Source: Zoogloea sp.
GTDB lineage: Bacteria; Pseudomonadota; Gammaproteobacteria; Burkholderiales; Rhodocyclaceae
DNA: 64,000 bases
Assembly: GCF_023150065.1 (NCBI RefSeq)
Contig: NZ_JAKLLN010000021.1
Location: 1-64,000 of the forward strand
Reading direction: 5' to 3'
The position numbers and the translations under genes are program-made. Of this stretch, positions 34,401-42,922 are shown piece after piece. Positions within the stretch are counted from its first letter, which is position 1. Every line of letters begins with the position of its first letter. Under the pieces are notes generated by a model. It saw only the letters and a list, made by a program, of their open reading frames with translations. It was not told the DNA's origin and did not search any database.

Positions 34401-35971
34401 GACAGGCTGCGCGCATGGCGGGTGGCACCGCCGTGCGGACGGCAACCGGGGGCACCGGCGCGGCGGTGGCCGAAGCCGTCATCGACGGGGCGATTGGTGG
34501 CGCGGCCGGCGAACTCTTCCAGACCGCCATCGACGAGGCCACCTGGGACCGCGGCGTGGCCTCGGCGCTGGCCGCCCTGCTCGCCGCACTGGCGAGGGGT
34601 GCGGGCATGGGAGCCGGTGCCGGCCTGGTTGGCGGCCTGGCGTCGGCGGGCCTTGGCGCGGCGTGGCGGCGCATGGCGGGCAAGCACGGCCAACAGGCGG
34701 TGAGCGAAGTCATGAGCGCCTTCGACCACATTGCCATCGGCAAAGCCGATCAGCTGGCCGGCCTGTCCGAACCCCAGCTGGAGGCCCTCTTCCACGCCCG
34801 CCGGCTGGCCCTGGCCGGCGACGACGAGACCGCCATCGCCCTGCTCCGGCAGATGGACGTGGTGCCGGAAGGCAAGGCCGGAGAACTGCTCGACGCCTTC
34901 CGGGCACGACGCAAGCTGGTAGAGAAGGCCGCCGCCGAGATGGGCATCTCCATCGACGACCCGGCCCTGGCCGAGCGCCTGCGCCTGGGCAACGTGATGG
35001 TCACCACCGACCTGGCCCCGGGCGCCGCCCAGGTGCGCTACGCCGTGGGCCTGGACGGCGTGAAGAAGCTGGAACTGTGGGTGGGCCGCGGCACCCGGCT
35101 GGGCGACGTCACCATCCACCAGGCCACGGCCGACGCCCTGCGCCGCTGGGGCGAAGACACCGCCAACCTGCGCGGCATGCTCGAGCGGGTGCGGGCCTGG
35201 GCGCGGGGCGGCACCCTCTCCAACGAAGAAGAAGTCATCCTCGAACTGCAGAAGCACGCCCACATGATCGAGGCGCGGGAGCAGGCCCTGTCGGGGCTGA
35301 CCCCCGGCACCGACACCGCCCGCCGCCTCGACGGCGAGATCGCCACCCTGCGCAGCGATGCCGAAGCGCTGCAGGCGCGCCTGGGCGGCTTTGGCGTTCC
35401 GGAAGGCGTCATCGCGGGCTTTGGTGATAGGAACCCTTACGAAAGCAAGTCCCAAGGGGATCTGGAACGACTGCTCGACAACTCCGGCAGCTTCCAGCGG
35501 CAGCAACACTCGACCAGCGGCAATGCGATCAGCGAACCCGGCTTCAGGCAGGGCCAGTCCATCGACCGGGGGCGCCGGGGCGCTTACTTTTCGCGTCAGC
35601 TGGGCAACTCGACCTTTCCGGATATCTACGGCCGCGACTTGGCCGCCGGCGCCAACGTATCCATGGAGATCAAGACCCCGGGCCCCTTCGACACGGTGTC
35701 CACCTACTTCACCCAGCGCCACATCAGCCAGCACATCCTGGCCCAGCATGGCGGACGGCTGGAGCACCTGCCCTCTGGCTCCCTGCAATACCTCGTGGTG
35801 GATCTCCGCTTCTGCCGGCAGCCAATACCGGAAGCCCTCGACCAGCTCTCCCGGGCCCTGAGCGCCTATCCCCAGGGTGATGCCCGGAGACTCTGGTCCG
35901 GCGTGCGCTTCATGACCGGCCCCCTCGACGGCACGCCGCCGACACTCTCCAGCGTGATGCAAATACCATGA
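31424..35971 (+). CDS. DUF4157 cargo protein with possible PD-(D/E)xK nuclease C-terminus
   Basis: 1515 residues from the ATG at 31424. After a Pro/Ser-rich lead, a DUF4157 region ends in H-E-L-A-H near residues 140-144, the metalloprotease-like motif frequent in eCIS effectors. A long helical part follows. Residues about 900-1090 are Ala/Gly-rich and hydrophobic with glycine-zipper character, typical of membrane-inserting or translocation segments of polymorphic toxins. Near the end, P-D-I-Y-G-R (Asp1400) and M-E-I-K-T-P (Glu1415, Lys1417) have the spacing of a PD-(D/E)xK nuclease core. Toxin activity is inferred; no obvious immunity gene follows. Stop overlaps the next start. Confidence 0.72.
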   Translation: MSRSPPLADPRPTRCASKAPAPEASHSVESAPAAEATGLSTHIDQRAGGVGTAPPPATPSAPRGGNQADYLQRRLGSPPGSGPALPQRNMLERLFGEPLGTLDLAFGVAAPGGQRNAHAAARGSRVEFADQAPPVDLLAHELAHTVQARRGAGGAGDSRDSLEAEARLAARSVSGGTPVRLRGRAADAWLYDTPASPQGADALRAALNPPGDQGFSSTRVLSILRENAAPADMARLRAAYGANFFRDLKRRLTDTTWGEARAYLGAQLTLAENIQTRTGILIDDQAGVFETLERWPDDDALRMIEDAQGIAAPAPAAASGVAPAIAAPAPTARASWAEVQDALSHALDADGQYRATQILLGKAERARANQPPPPPGTPAREDAVSKQRVAYALARIVSAEAAGRARDAFLAIADLNAAQRAALRPRLDGGSWPRLGAAMDRVRAIAGEPDDAAALAQALRGAGDGSGEISPAMLEHAAGRAGAMIANARARLAALPPTSSEERNRITAELESLERRFHEGTLVQSLYFASHETGSATLKALGTPEEQAAQFTINKVGNFDELLAFIRKVPAARRLAITESPWYQPKLTQVMGINPDTARMNLLLAALYEGNPQLANTDFLRQQQAMLDAYDIERAWNPDDPVPVWITLSRKSPARLQALVELMRFQPDAEKKTAPPLYALLQRLEAGITRERILARRLRRGLAGDGATLLREDAIKVRGSIATAQIDNPRAFIELVINTPAAQAELRRGMVIRRRLTENPSLPVSDEDRDLAAMYDAARQAAAQIGDKDAALREAFENVAFGEPDLRSAHAGQDPAVEADFMHYRLEERLAAVRTRGSRATTDSLSWAGPTVDENAARFRVYYDQVRLRGIGRPELAQLADFYYRTMAALDAFAPANRAFAATAAQLVAAVAATVVVSAASGGSLGPVAVGALAAFIGGASAGLTGAAIRGNSTSGEMLTDVATGAVEGAVSVVGSALAAKAVHGATAGRAAGQAARMAGGTAVRTATGGTGAAVAEAVIDGAIGGAAGELFQTAIDEATWDRGVASALAALLAALARGAGMGAGAGLVGGLASAGLGAAWRRMAGKHGQQAVSEVMSAFDHIAIGKADQLAGLSEPQLEALFHARRLALAGDDETAIALLRQMDVVPEGKAGELLDAFRARRKLVEKAAAEMGISIDDPALAERLRLGNVMVTTDLAPGAAQVRYAVGLDGVKKLELWVGRGTRLGDVTIHQATADALRRWGEDTANLRGMLERVRAWARGGTLSNEEEVILELQKHAHMIEAREQALSGLTPGTDTARRLDGEIATLRSDAEALQARLGGFGVPEGVIAGFGDRNPYESKSQGDLERLLDNSGSFQRQQHSTSGNAISEPGFRQGQSIDRGRRGAYFSRQLGNSTFPDIYGRDLAAGANVSMEIKTPGPFDTVSTYFTQRHISQHILAQHGGRLEHLPSGSLQYLVVDLRFCRQPIPEALDQLSRALSAYPQGDARRLWSGVRFMTGPLDGTPPTLSSVMQIP

Positions 35972-37110
35972 ACCGCTATTTCATGCGCACGGCCATGCCC
36001 CCCATCACCCGCGACCGCCCCGCCGAACAACGCGCGGAGCGCATCGCCCGCGGTGAGCGCCCGGCCCGCAACAGCCGCTTGGCCCGAGATGCCGCCCCAT
36101 CCGCCCTCGGCCTGGGCGCCGGCCAACCCCTGCCTGCCACCGAGCGCCGCTATTTCGAGAGCCGCCTCGGCGCCGACCTGGCCGGGGTGCGCGTCCATCC
36201 GGACACCGAAGCCGCCACCCAACTGCGCGCCAACGCCTTTGCCGCCGGCCGCGACATCGGCTTTGCGCCGGGGCGCTGGCAACCCGGCACGGTGGAGGGC
36301 CGGCGCCTGCTGGGCCACGAGCTGGCCCATGTGCTCGAACAGGGCAGCAACCGGCAGCCCGCCGTGCAGCTGGACGAGGCCGCCAAGCCCGAGGACGCCG
36401 ACAAGGCCACCGAAGCCCTGACCGAGGGCGTGAAGACCGTCGTGGAACAGGCCAAGGAGAACGAAGGGGTGAAGAGCGCCCTCCTCGACCCGGCCAAGAA
36501 CTACGCCCTGCGCCAGTGGAACCCCCTGGGCACCGCCGAGAAGGTGGGCGTGGCCGGCTTCGGGGCCGGCACCTACGGCCTCGCCCTGGGCGCCGGGCTG
36601 GCCGACCCCGCGGGGCGCAAGCTGCTGTCGGACGTAAACCTGGTGGCGCCCCTGGGGCTGATTCCCTATTCGACGCTCACCGGCTTCAGCTACGTGCTGC
36701 CCGCCACCCCGGGCAGCCCCACCCTGTTCAAGGCCAGCTTCTCCGGCGATGACCTGCTCGGCCTGGCCCACCAGAAGGTCTCATGGATGCCACCCATGAC
36801 CCTGAGCCTTGACCTGGGCTGGAGCGTCGACCCGTCCGGCGCGGTGAGCCTGAGCACCGCCAGCGCGGTTTGGGGCGTGATGCCCGGTGTGTCGCTGAAG
36901 CTGGGCAGCGGCGCGGTGCCCGAGTGGAAACCCATGGTCACCGGCCCGGACGGCCGGAGCGCCACCATCATGAAGTCGGTGCCCGACCCTGCGGGCAGCA
37001 CCCCGACACCCACGGGCGCCGGGGTGTTCGTCACCGTGGATCTGCTCAAGGCGCCCTTTGTGCCGGCGCCGGTGCGGGCGGCCCTGGGCGGTGACACGAA
37101 AGGAAAGTGA
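35968..37110 (+). CDS. DUF4157 protein, shorter, C-terminal function unknown
   Basis: 380 residues, ATGA overlap with the large cargo gene. DUF4157 is well formed: R-R-Y-F-E-S-R-L-G-A-D-L-A-G-V-R-V-H near 60-77, G-R-D-I-G-F near 94, and H-E-L-A-H at 117-121. The C-terminal 240 residues form an acidic helix (about 130-165) then Gly/Leu/Ser-rich strands with no recognised motif. It may be an independent effector with a new toxin domain, or an accessory or immunity factor for the upstream protein. Confidence 0.7.
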   Translation: MNRYFMRTAMPPITRDRPAEQRAERIARGERPARNSRLARDAAPSALGLGAGQPLPATERRYFESRLGADLAGVRVHPDTEAATQLRANAFAAGRDIGFAPGRWQPGTVEGRRLLGHELAHVLEQGSNRQPAVQLDEAAKPEDADKATEALTEGVKTVVEQAKENEGVKSALLDPAKNYALRQWNPLGTAEKVGVAGFGAGTYGLALGAGLADPAGRKLLSDVNLVAPLGLIPYSTLTGFSYVLPATPGSPTLFKASFSGDDLLGLAHQKVSWMPPMTLSLDLGWSVDPSGAVSLSTASAVWGVMPGVSLKLGSGAVPEWKPMVTGPDGRSATIMKSVPDPAGSTPTPTGAGVFVTVDLLKAPFVPAPVRAALGGDTKGK

Positions 37111-37161
37111 GGCCATGGACACCCGCAGCCTTTCCCTCCCGGCCACGTTCCACCCCGCACC

Positions 37162-40100
37162 ATGCCCGTCAAGGCCGATCACATTGCCGCCGACAAGCCG
37201 GTAAAGCTTGGCGCCACCCACGACCCGGCGGAGGCCAGTGCTGACCGGCTGGCCGAGACGCTGATCGCGCCCACCGCCCAGCCCCTTGCCTGCAGTGCCT
37301 GCGCGGCGGGCGACGCGCCCTGCCCGGCCTGCGCCGGCGGAGCAGCCACCCTGCGCCGCAAGGCGCTGGCCGATGCCCCCGCCGGCAGCCGCACGCCGGC
37401 TGCAGTCGGCGAGGCCGTTACGGGGCCGGCGGCGCCCCTGCCCGACGCCACCCGGCGCCACTTTGAACATCGCCTCGGCACCGATCTGGGCACCCTGCGG
37501 CTGCACACCGGCAGCGCCGCCGCCCGTGCCGCCGACAGCGTGGGCGCCCGGGCCTTTGCCCTGGGCCACGACATCGTCTTTGCGGCCGGCGAGTTCCGCC
37601 CCGACACCCGCGACGGCCAGCGCCTGCTCGCCCACGAGGTAGCCCACGTGGTGCAGGACGGGCCCGGCGGCACCCTGCGCCGCACGCCGACCACCCCGCC
37701 CGACCCGGCCAAGGACGCCAGCGACGACGAGCGCCAGCTCAAGAAGATGGAGCTGCTTCCCGAGCACAACTTCATCAACGACGCCGCCAGCGTAGGCGGG
37801 CTGACCGCCTGGCAGGCCCGCTACCCCTTGTCTTACGCGGAGATGAAGAAGCGCGCCGTGGGCGTGTACGGCGAAGCGGGCTACGAACGCCTCCTCGCCG
37901 CCGACGGCCAGGTGCTGCCGCTGGTGCAGAAATCCGAAATGCTGATGACCCGGCTGACCGAGCTACGCGACCGCTACGACGCCGAGGACGAAGCCGCCCA
38001 CACGGTCATCGATGCCTACGCGGGTACCAACTATCTCGTCGGCGACAACGTCCGCGGCTGGTTCGACCTGGACTACGACTGGCTGGGCCAGCAGTACTCC
38101 AAGTATGACAACTTCGACCTCGGGCTTTTTCAGGCGCTGCTGGCCGAGGATGTGGACACCCTGATCGAGCGGGTGGCCGAGAACGCGGACGCCGCCAAGC
38201 TGGAAGCCGACGAGGAGAAGGAACGCAAGGAGGGCTGGATCGAGGACGGCGCCGACGTGCTGGGCAGCGTGGTGGCGAAACGGGACGACGTCTTCTTCGA
38301 CGACGAGATTGCCCTGGAGAGCGTGCTCGACCCGCCGGAAGGCAGCGACAAGGCCGCCGAAATGCTGGCCGTGGCCCGCTACGCCGGCCGCATGTCGGCG
38401 GTGGTGAAGGTGAAGGAGCGCTACTACGCCTACAGCCTGTCGGAAGACTTCGACATCTCGAACGTGTTCTGGGGCAAGCAGCTCGATGCCTACTCCCGCG
38501 TAGTGCCGGCCGGCCCGCTGGGCGGGGCGGTGGTGGCCCTCACCACCACCAGCGGCCTGCCCCTCAAGGGTGAAGACGGCGGGCGCTTCAAGGGCGGCGA
38601 TCAGCTCAACAACCCCGAGTCCTATCTCGACGCCGACACCGAGATGCTCTCGTCGGGCAAGGCCGACGCCCTTGGGGTGAGCCCGTCGGTGATGTTCCGC
38701 AGCATGGTGCGCAACCTGGCGCTGGTGAATCTCAAGCAGGCGGAAGCCAATCTGCAGGGCATCGAGAAACAGATGAAGCCCGACTTCGGCATCGACCCCG
38801 CTGCCGGCGCCGCGCTGCAGAAAGACACGGCCCGCCTGCGCGAGCTGACCCTGCAGGCGGAGCGGCTGGCGGTGGAGATCGGTGACGGAGAGGCCAGCGT
38901 CGAGCAGGTGGACCGCCGCGACGCGCTGCTCTCGGAGATGGGTGGCATCCTGCAGCGCAGCCCGGCCGCCGGACTGTTCGTGAAGAACAGTCGCGATCCG
39001 GACGACAAGGACCCGGTCGAGGACGACCAGATCGAGGACAAGCTCGCCGACAAGCAGAGCGGCGACGCGGCCCTGGCCGCCGTCAAGGAAGCAGAGGCGC
39101 GCAAGGCCAACATCGACAAGGTGCGCCTCGCCCTGTTCAACGACCCGGATTTCGTGCTCGGGCTGGACGTGCTCCACGAAGCGGTGCTGGCCCATTTCCC
39201 GGAGATGGACCGCCTGCGCATCAAGGCCGAGCTGGTCTTCAACACCATTGCCTCGGTGGCTGCCACCATCGGGCTTCTCGGGCTCGATCTGGCCCTGCTG
39301 GTGGCCGGGTTCTTTACCGGCGGCATGACCTGGCCGGGCCTGATGCTGCACGGGGCCGGTACCGCCCTGGGCCTGGCCCAGGCCGGCCAGCAGATCAAGC
39401 ACGCCCAGATGGTGGACGCCATGTCCGAGCTGGACGTGGAAGGCGGCTTCCAGCTGGCCACCCCAGGCCAGGCCAGGAGCGCGCGCAACTGGGCGCTGGT
39501 GGGCTCGGCCCTGAGCTTCCTGTCGGTGGTCGGCCTGGCCCGCACTGGTGCCAAGCTGCTGGCCGCTACCGAACGCGAGGCCAACCTGGTGGGGCGCATC
39601 GCCCGCCAGGCGGGCGTCACCGAAGACGTGATCGCAGGCGCCCTGCGCAAGAACTGGCGCGGCATCCCCAACCCCGACAAGGGCGCCCTGCGCAGCATGG
39701 TGCTGGCCAAGCTGCCGGAACCCCTGGCCCACCGCTATCGCAACCTCGCCATCGAGGTGCTCAGCGAGGAGGACTGGGCCCGCCTTTACGGGCCGAAATC
39801 GCCCTCCCACGCAGCCACCGAGTTCACCCGCAATGCCGCCGGCCAACTGGTACCCACTCGCATCCTGTTCCGCCGCAGCGGCAACATCTTTGCGCTGCAC
39901 GAAGAGGCCACCCACATCGCCCAGGCCGCTGACAACCCGGAGCTGGCCAACAAGATCGAAGCCGTCTCGAACCTGACCAAGGGCATGTGGGCCGCCAAGA
40001 GCCTGCCTGAAAAGCTCCGCGCCGTGCGCGGCGTGCTGGAGGTGGAACTGGACGCCCAGGAACGCATCCTGGCCCGGGCCCAGCAGGTTGGCGACACCGA

Positions 40101-40677
40101 GACCATGGACGACGCCTTCGCCCAGATGGAGAACCTCTCCGTCAAGCTGGCCGAGGTGGATCAGTCCATCGCCAACCCGGCCTCGCGCCTGCCGGGCTGG
40201 TTCGACGCCGCCGAGATCCCGTCCATCTTCGCCAGCCCGCGCCTGCCCCGCAGCCGGGGCAGCTGGAGCGGCGCCCCCGGCAACTCCATCTGGAAATCCA
40301 CCAACCCGAAGGTGAAGGCCATTGTCGGCAACAAGGGCGTGCGCTTCAGCAATGGCTACCCGGACTTCCGCGACTACTCCATCGGCCAGGTCAACATCGG
40401 CCAGACCGGCCATGCCGGCGATTTTGCCGAGGCCGACATGAAGTTCGCGGAGGGCATCGCCAACGGCACCCGCAAGCCGCCGGAGGGTTACGTCAAGGCC
40501 GACTTCATGCACAACGGACAGCCGGTGGCTGCCGGCACGGAGCGCTTCCGCCGCGCCGCAGGTTTCACGTGGCATCATCACCAGGGCGGCAACCAGATGA
40601 TGCTGGTCCCCACCAAACTGCACGCCAACGTGCCCCACACCGGCGGCGCCTCTGCGGCCCGGGCCGGCGGCCCCTGA
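37162..40677 (+). CDS. DUF4157 cargo toxin with C-terminal WHH-type HNH/ENDO VII nuclease
   Basis: 1171 residues. N-terminal CxxC pairs (Cys44/47 and Cys54/57) form a probable zinc knuckle. DUF4157 follows, with H-E-V-A-H at 158-162. Charged helices come next, then a hydrophobic helical hairpin at about 691-740. The last 100 residues carry Y-P-D-F-R-D-Y and end in W-H-H-H-Q near 1137-1141 with further His at 1154 and 1159 (L-H...P-H-T-G-G), the signature of WHH-type nucleases of the HNH/ENDO VII superfamily found at the tips of polymorphic toxins. It should cut nucleic acid inside the target. The adjacent SUKH gene fits as immunity. Confidence 0.85.
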   Translation: MPVKADHIAADKPVKLGATHDPAEASADRLAETLIAPTAQPLACSACAAGDAPCPACAGGAATLRRKALADAPAGSRTPAAVGEAVTGPAAPLPDATRRHFEHRLGTDLGTLRLHTGSAAARAADSVGARAFALGHDIVFAAGEFRPDTRDGQRLLAHEVAHVVQDGPGGTLRRTPTTPPDPAKDASDDERQLKKMELLPEHNFINDAASVGGLTAWQARYPLSYAEMKKRAVGVYGEAGYERLLAADGQVLPLVQKSEMLMTRLTELRDRYDAEDEAAHTVIDAYAGTNYLVGDNVRGWFDLDYDWLGQQYSKYDNFDLGLFQALLAEDVDTLIERVAENADAAKLEADEEKERKEGWIEDGADVLGSVVAKRDDVFFDDEIALESVLDPPEGSDKAAEMLAVARYAGRMSAVVKVKERYYAYSLSEDFDISNVFWGKQLDAYSRVVPAGPLGGAVVALTTTSGLPLKGEDGGRFKGGDQLNNPESYLDADTEMLSSGKADALGVSPSVMFRSMVRNLALVNLKQAEANLQGIEKQMKPDFGIDPAAGAALQKDTARLRELTLQAERLAVEIGDGEASVEQVDRRDALLSEMGGILQRSPAAGLFVKNSRDPDDKDPVEDDQIEDKLADKQSGDAALAAVKEAEARKANIDKVRLALFNDPDFVLGLDVLHEAVLAHFPEMDRLRIKAELVFNTIASVAATIGLLGLDLALLVAGFFTGGMTWPGLMLHGAGTALGLAQAGQQIKHAQMVDAMSELDVEGGFQLATPGQARSARNWALVGSALSFLSVVGLARTGAKLLAATEREANLVGRIARQAGVTEDVIAGALRKNWRGIPNPDKGALRSMVLAKLPEPLAHRYRNLAIEVLSEEDWARLYGPKSPSHAATEFTRNAAGQLVPTRILFRRSGNIFALHEEATHIAQAADNPELANKIEAVSNLTKGMWAAKSLPEKLRAVRGVLEVELDAQERILARAQQVGDTETMDDAFAQMENLSVKLAEVDQSIANPASRLPGWFDAAEIPSIFASPRLPRSRGSWSGAPGNSIWKSTNPKVKAIVGNKGVRFSNGYPDFRDYSIGQVNIGQTGHAGDFAEADMKFAEGIANGTRKPPEGYVKADFMHNGQPVAAGTERFRRAAGFTWHHHQGGNQMMLVPTKLHANVPHTGGASAARAGGP

Positions 40678-40690
40678 CAGGAGACAGCCC

Positions 40691-41311
40691 ATGCCCGGCA
40701 ACACCCCCATCGACGCCATTCTCGCCCGCTTCGGCTTCTACGCCCTGGCCCCCCACGCCCAACCACCGACGCCAGATGCCCTGCGTCGGCAGGCCGCTCA
40801 GGCCGGCGTCACGCTGCCAGAGTCCTTCATCGCCTTTTCAAAGGAGCACGGCGCCGGCGCCTTCGAGCAGCGGGTGGGGGTGGACCTGCCCGCAGGTAGC
40901 CCTCTCGGCCCGGTTTTCATCGTGGACATCCTCTACGCCGCCGGCGCCCCCGAAGACTGGGACGCCCTGGCCCTGCGCGACGACACCTACGACGGCCGCC
41001 TGCCCCTGGCCGCCATCCCCATCGCCACCGACCCGGGCGGCAACCTGCTGCTGATGGCCCCGGACAGGGGTGCCATCTACGCCTGGGACCACGAACACCT
41101 GGAGCTCGACGACAGCGCCCTCGACCGCATCGCGGCCGACCTGGCCACCCACGGCGTGGCGGTGGACGAGCACGACATCGACCAGCTGGTGCTGATGTGG
41201 GAGGAACGCCACCCGGGGCAGGTGGCCAACCCGACCGGGCACGGCAACCTGTACCCGGTGGCGGAGTCGTATGAGGCGCTGTTTGGGGGGATGCGGGTGG
41301 TGACGGGGTAG
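40691..41311 (+). CDS. SMI1/KNR4 (SUKH) family immunity protein
   Basis: 206 residues starting 13 bp after the nuclease toxin gene, with AGGAGA upstream. SUKH features: L-P-E-S-F-I-A-F-S-K-E-H-G-A-G near 50-64, I-P-I-A-T-D-P-G-G-N-L-L near 110-121 and I-Y-A-W-D-H-E near 129-137. SUKH proteins are common immunity partners of HNH-superfamily toxins, so this should bind and block the WHH domain. Last gene of the + strand eCIS block. Confidence 0.85.
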   Translation: MPGNTPIDAILARFGFYALAPHAQPPTPDALRRQAAQAGVTLPESFIAFSKEHGAGAFEQRVGVDLPAGSPLGPVFIVDILYAAGAPEDWDALALRDDTYDGRLPLAAIPIATDPGGNLLLMAPDRGAIYAWDHEHLELDDSALDRIAADLATHGVAVDEHDIDQLVLMWEERHPGQVANPTGHGNLYPVAESYEALFGGMRVVTG

Positions 41312-41350
41312 CCGAGTGGCCGAGCAGTGGCCCCCCTATCCGTCCCCCGC

Positions 41351-42787
41351 TCAGGTCTTCACACCCGGCGTCGTCGCAGGCGCTGGCTTGATGCCCACCC
41401 CGCGCAGATTGACGAGCTTGCCGAGCAACTCGAACCAGAAAGGTGCGCCGAAACCGGCCATCAAGGCGGTTGCCAGCCAGCCGAACAGGGCGGTCCATTC
41501 GAGCTGAGACCAGACGTCACCGATCCATGCCACCTTGGGAAGGCGGGACAAGGTAGCGATCAATGAAGCGTCCAGTTTCTTCGAGTACTCCGCGTTGCGC
41601 TTGAGATAGTCCTGCAGCGCCTTGAGGGGGGCCTCAGTATCCGGCGCACGGATGGCTGCCGCGATGAGACGGGCAAGCTGGGGGCTCAGGACGCGGGCCG
41701 GCAGGCTGGACGGTATGCCGGTGGCGCTGAATTTGAGAATCGCGGCTTCGCGCACCGCGTCCTTTGTGCCACTGATGTAGCGGAGCCATTCGCACAGATT
41801 TGCCTCGGTGCCAGGCTCGGTGCCTGCCGACGAGGTCGATGATGGGCAGGCATTCATGTCGGCGGGCGGGAACAGCGCGGCGAAGGCTTCGCTGCGTTTC
41901 TGCGGGTCGCTCGCCGTAAGGAGCTGGTGATCCATCCTGGCCTGATGGGGATCGAAATAGTTGTCCGCCTGAAGACGCTGCAAAGCCGCCAGATTGGTGC
42001 TTCGGGCCGCGGCCTCTTTCTCCACCTTGAGCGCCGTCACGGCGTCCACGTTCTTGTCGAGGATGGTGGTACGGATACGTAGCGCGGCGGTGAGGTCGTC
42101 CACGCTGCGGCTTCCGTCACCCGGATTGACCAGACGCGCCATTCCAACCGCGTCGGAGCGCAAGGCCTCGTCCTGAAGAAGCCTCTTGGCGACGTAGAAG
42201 GTGTCGAGGTTGAAGCACAGCGCCAGCGCAAAGGCCACGCCGATCAGGATGCCCTGGGTGGCACGTTTGTACCAGCCGGAGGCCCGTTCCATGGCCGCGT
42301 CGAACTGGCCTGCCAGCTCCTTCTCCAGCGCCTGAACACTGTTGATGCCCTTGCTGAAGGCGCTGTTGAGCGAGTCGGCAAGCCCGGGAGGCAGATCCTT
42401 GAAGCCTGCGTCCTTGAGCTTGTCCTGCACCTTGGTGAGATCGAGGGGCTGCCCCTTGTCCTGCTTCAGAGCGTCCCGCACCAGATCGAGAATCGCCGAG
42501 GCGTAGGTCTGGGAGGGAATGTAGCTTGGCGCGGATACGGTGCTCCCGAGCAGGACCGGGGGCGAATGCAGGGCCTGGATGAGCCCGTGCTGATAGAGCT
42601 TGTCGCCCCAGTCGGTGCCGGGCTGGGAGGACTCCGCCTTGTGCAGCAGCCGGGTGATGAAACGCTTGAGCCCGGTGGCACGCAGGTTCGTCCAGCTGGC
42701 ACCAAACTCGACGATGAAGGATGCCGCCACGGCAGTGAGCAGGTAGAGCAGCGCGAGGCCGATGAGCAGATCGAGCAGGTTTTCCAT
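41351..42787 (-). CDS. Conserved-looking inner-membrane protein of unknown function
   Basis: 478 residues reading towards the eCIS. An N-terminal transmembrane helix (about 5-27), a second near 190-215 (G-V-A-F-A-L-A-L-C-F) and a third near 445-465 (F-G-W-L-A-T-A-L-M-A-G-F) frame two large soluble, mainly helical domains. No enzymatic motif. It shares its upstream region with the LuxR-type regulator. Whether it works with the eCIS (for instance in release or anchoring) is unknown. Confidence 0.6.
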   Translation of the reverse strand: MENLLDLLIGLALLYLLTAVAASFIVEFGASWTNLRATGLKRFITRLLHKAESSQPGTDWGDKLYQHGLIQALHSPPVLLGSTVSAPSYIPSQTYASAILDLVRDALKQDKGQPLDLTKVQDKLKDAGFKDLPPGLADSLNSAFSKGINSVQALEKELAGQFDAAMERASGWYKRATQGILIGVAFALALCFNLDTFYVAKRLLQDEALRSDAVGMARLVNPGDGSRSVDDLTAALRIRTTILDKNVDAVTALKVEKEAAARSTNLAALQRLQADNYFDPHQARMDHQLLTASDPQKRSEAFAALFPPADMNACPSSTSSAGTEPGTEANLCEWLRYISGTKDAVREAAILKFSATGIPSSLPARVLSPQLARLIAAAIRAPDTEAPLKALQDYLKRNAEYSKKLDASLIATLSRLPKVAWIGDVWSQLEWTALFGWLATALMAGFGAPFWFELLGKLVNLRGVGIKPAPATTPGVKT

Positions 42788-42842
42788 GATTGTCTCCCTG
42801 AAGAAGGTGGGAGGACATTACTTCCGACAGCAGGAAGATGAC

Positions 42843-42901
42843 ATCGCCCGAACGGGTGATATGTTCAATCAATACTTCTATAGTTCCCGGGTGACAACCC
42901 G
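42843..42901. promoter_or_regulatory. Divergent control region with two inverted repeats
   Basis: Between the membrane-protein gene and the LuxR-type gene. One imperfect inverted repeat spans 42843-42860 (arms ATC.CCCG and CGGG.GAT). A second, CGGGT-N4-ACCCG, spans 42888-42901 just before the regulator's ribosome site. A TATAGT sequence lies near 42880. Likely binding sites of the regulator or of another factor; not proven. Confidence 0.4.
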
Positions 42902-42922
42902 CTTGCAGACAGGAGATTGGCC

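Noticed and set aside
5629-41311. Prophage or type VI secretion system
   Set aside because: No capsid, portal, terminase, integrase or lysis genes, and no TssJLM or ClpV-type genes. The DUF4255, CIS tube, DUF5908, Afp15-like ATPase and DUF4157 set points to an eCIS.
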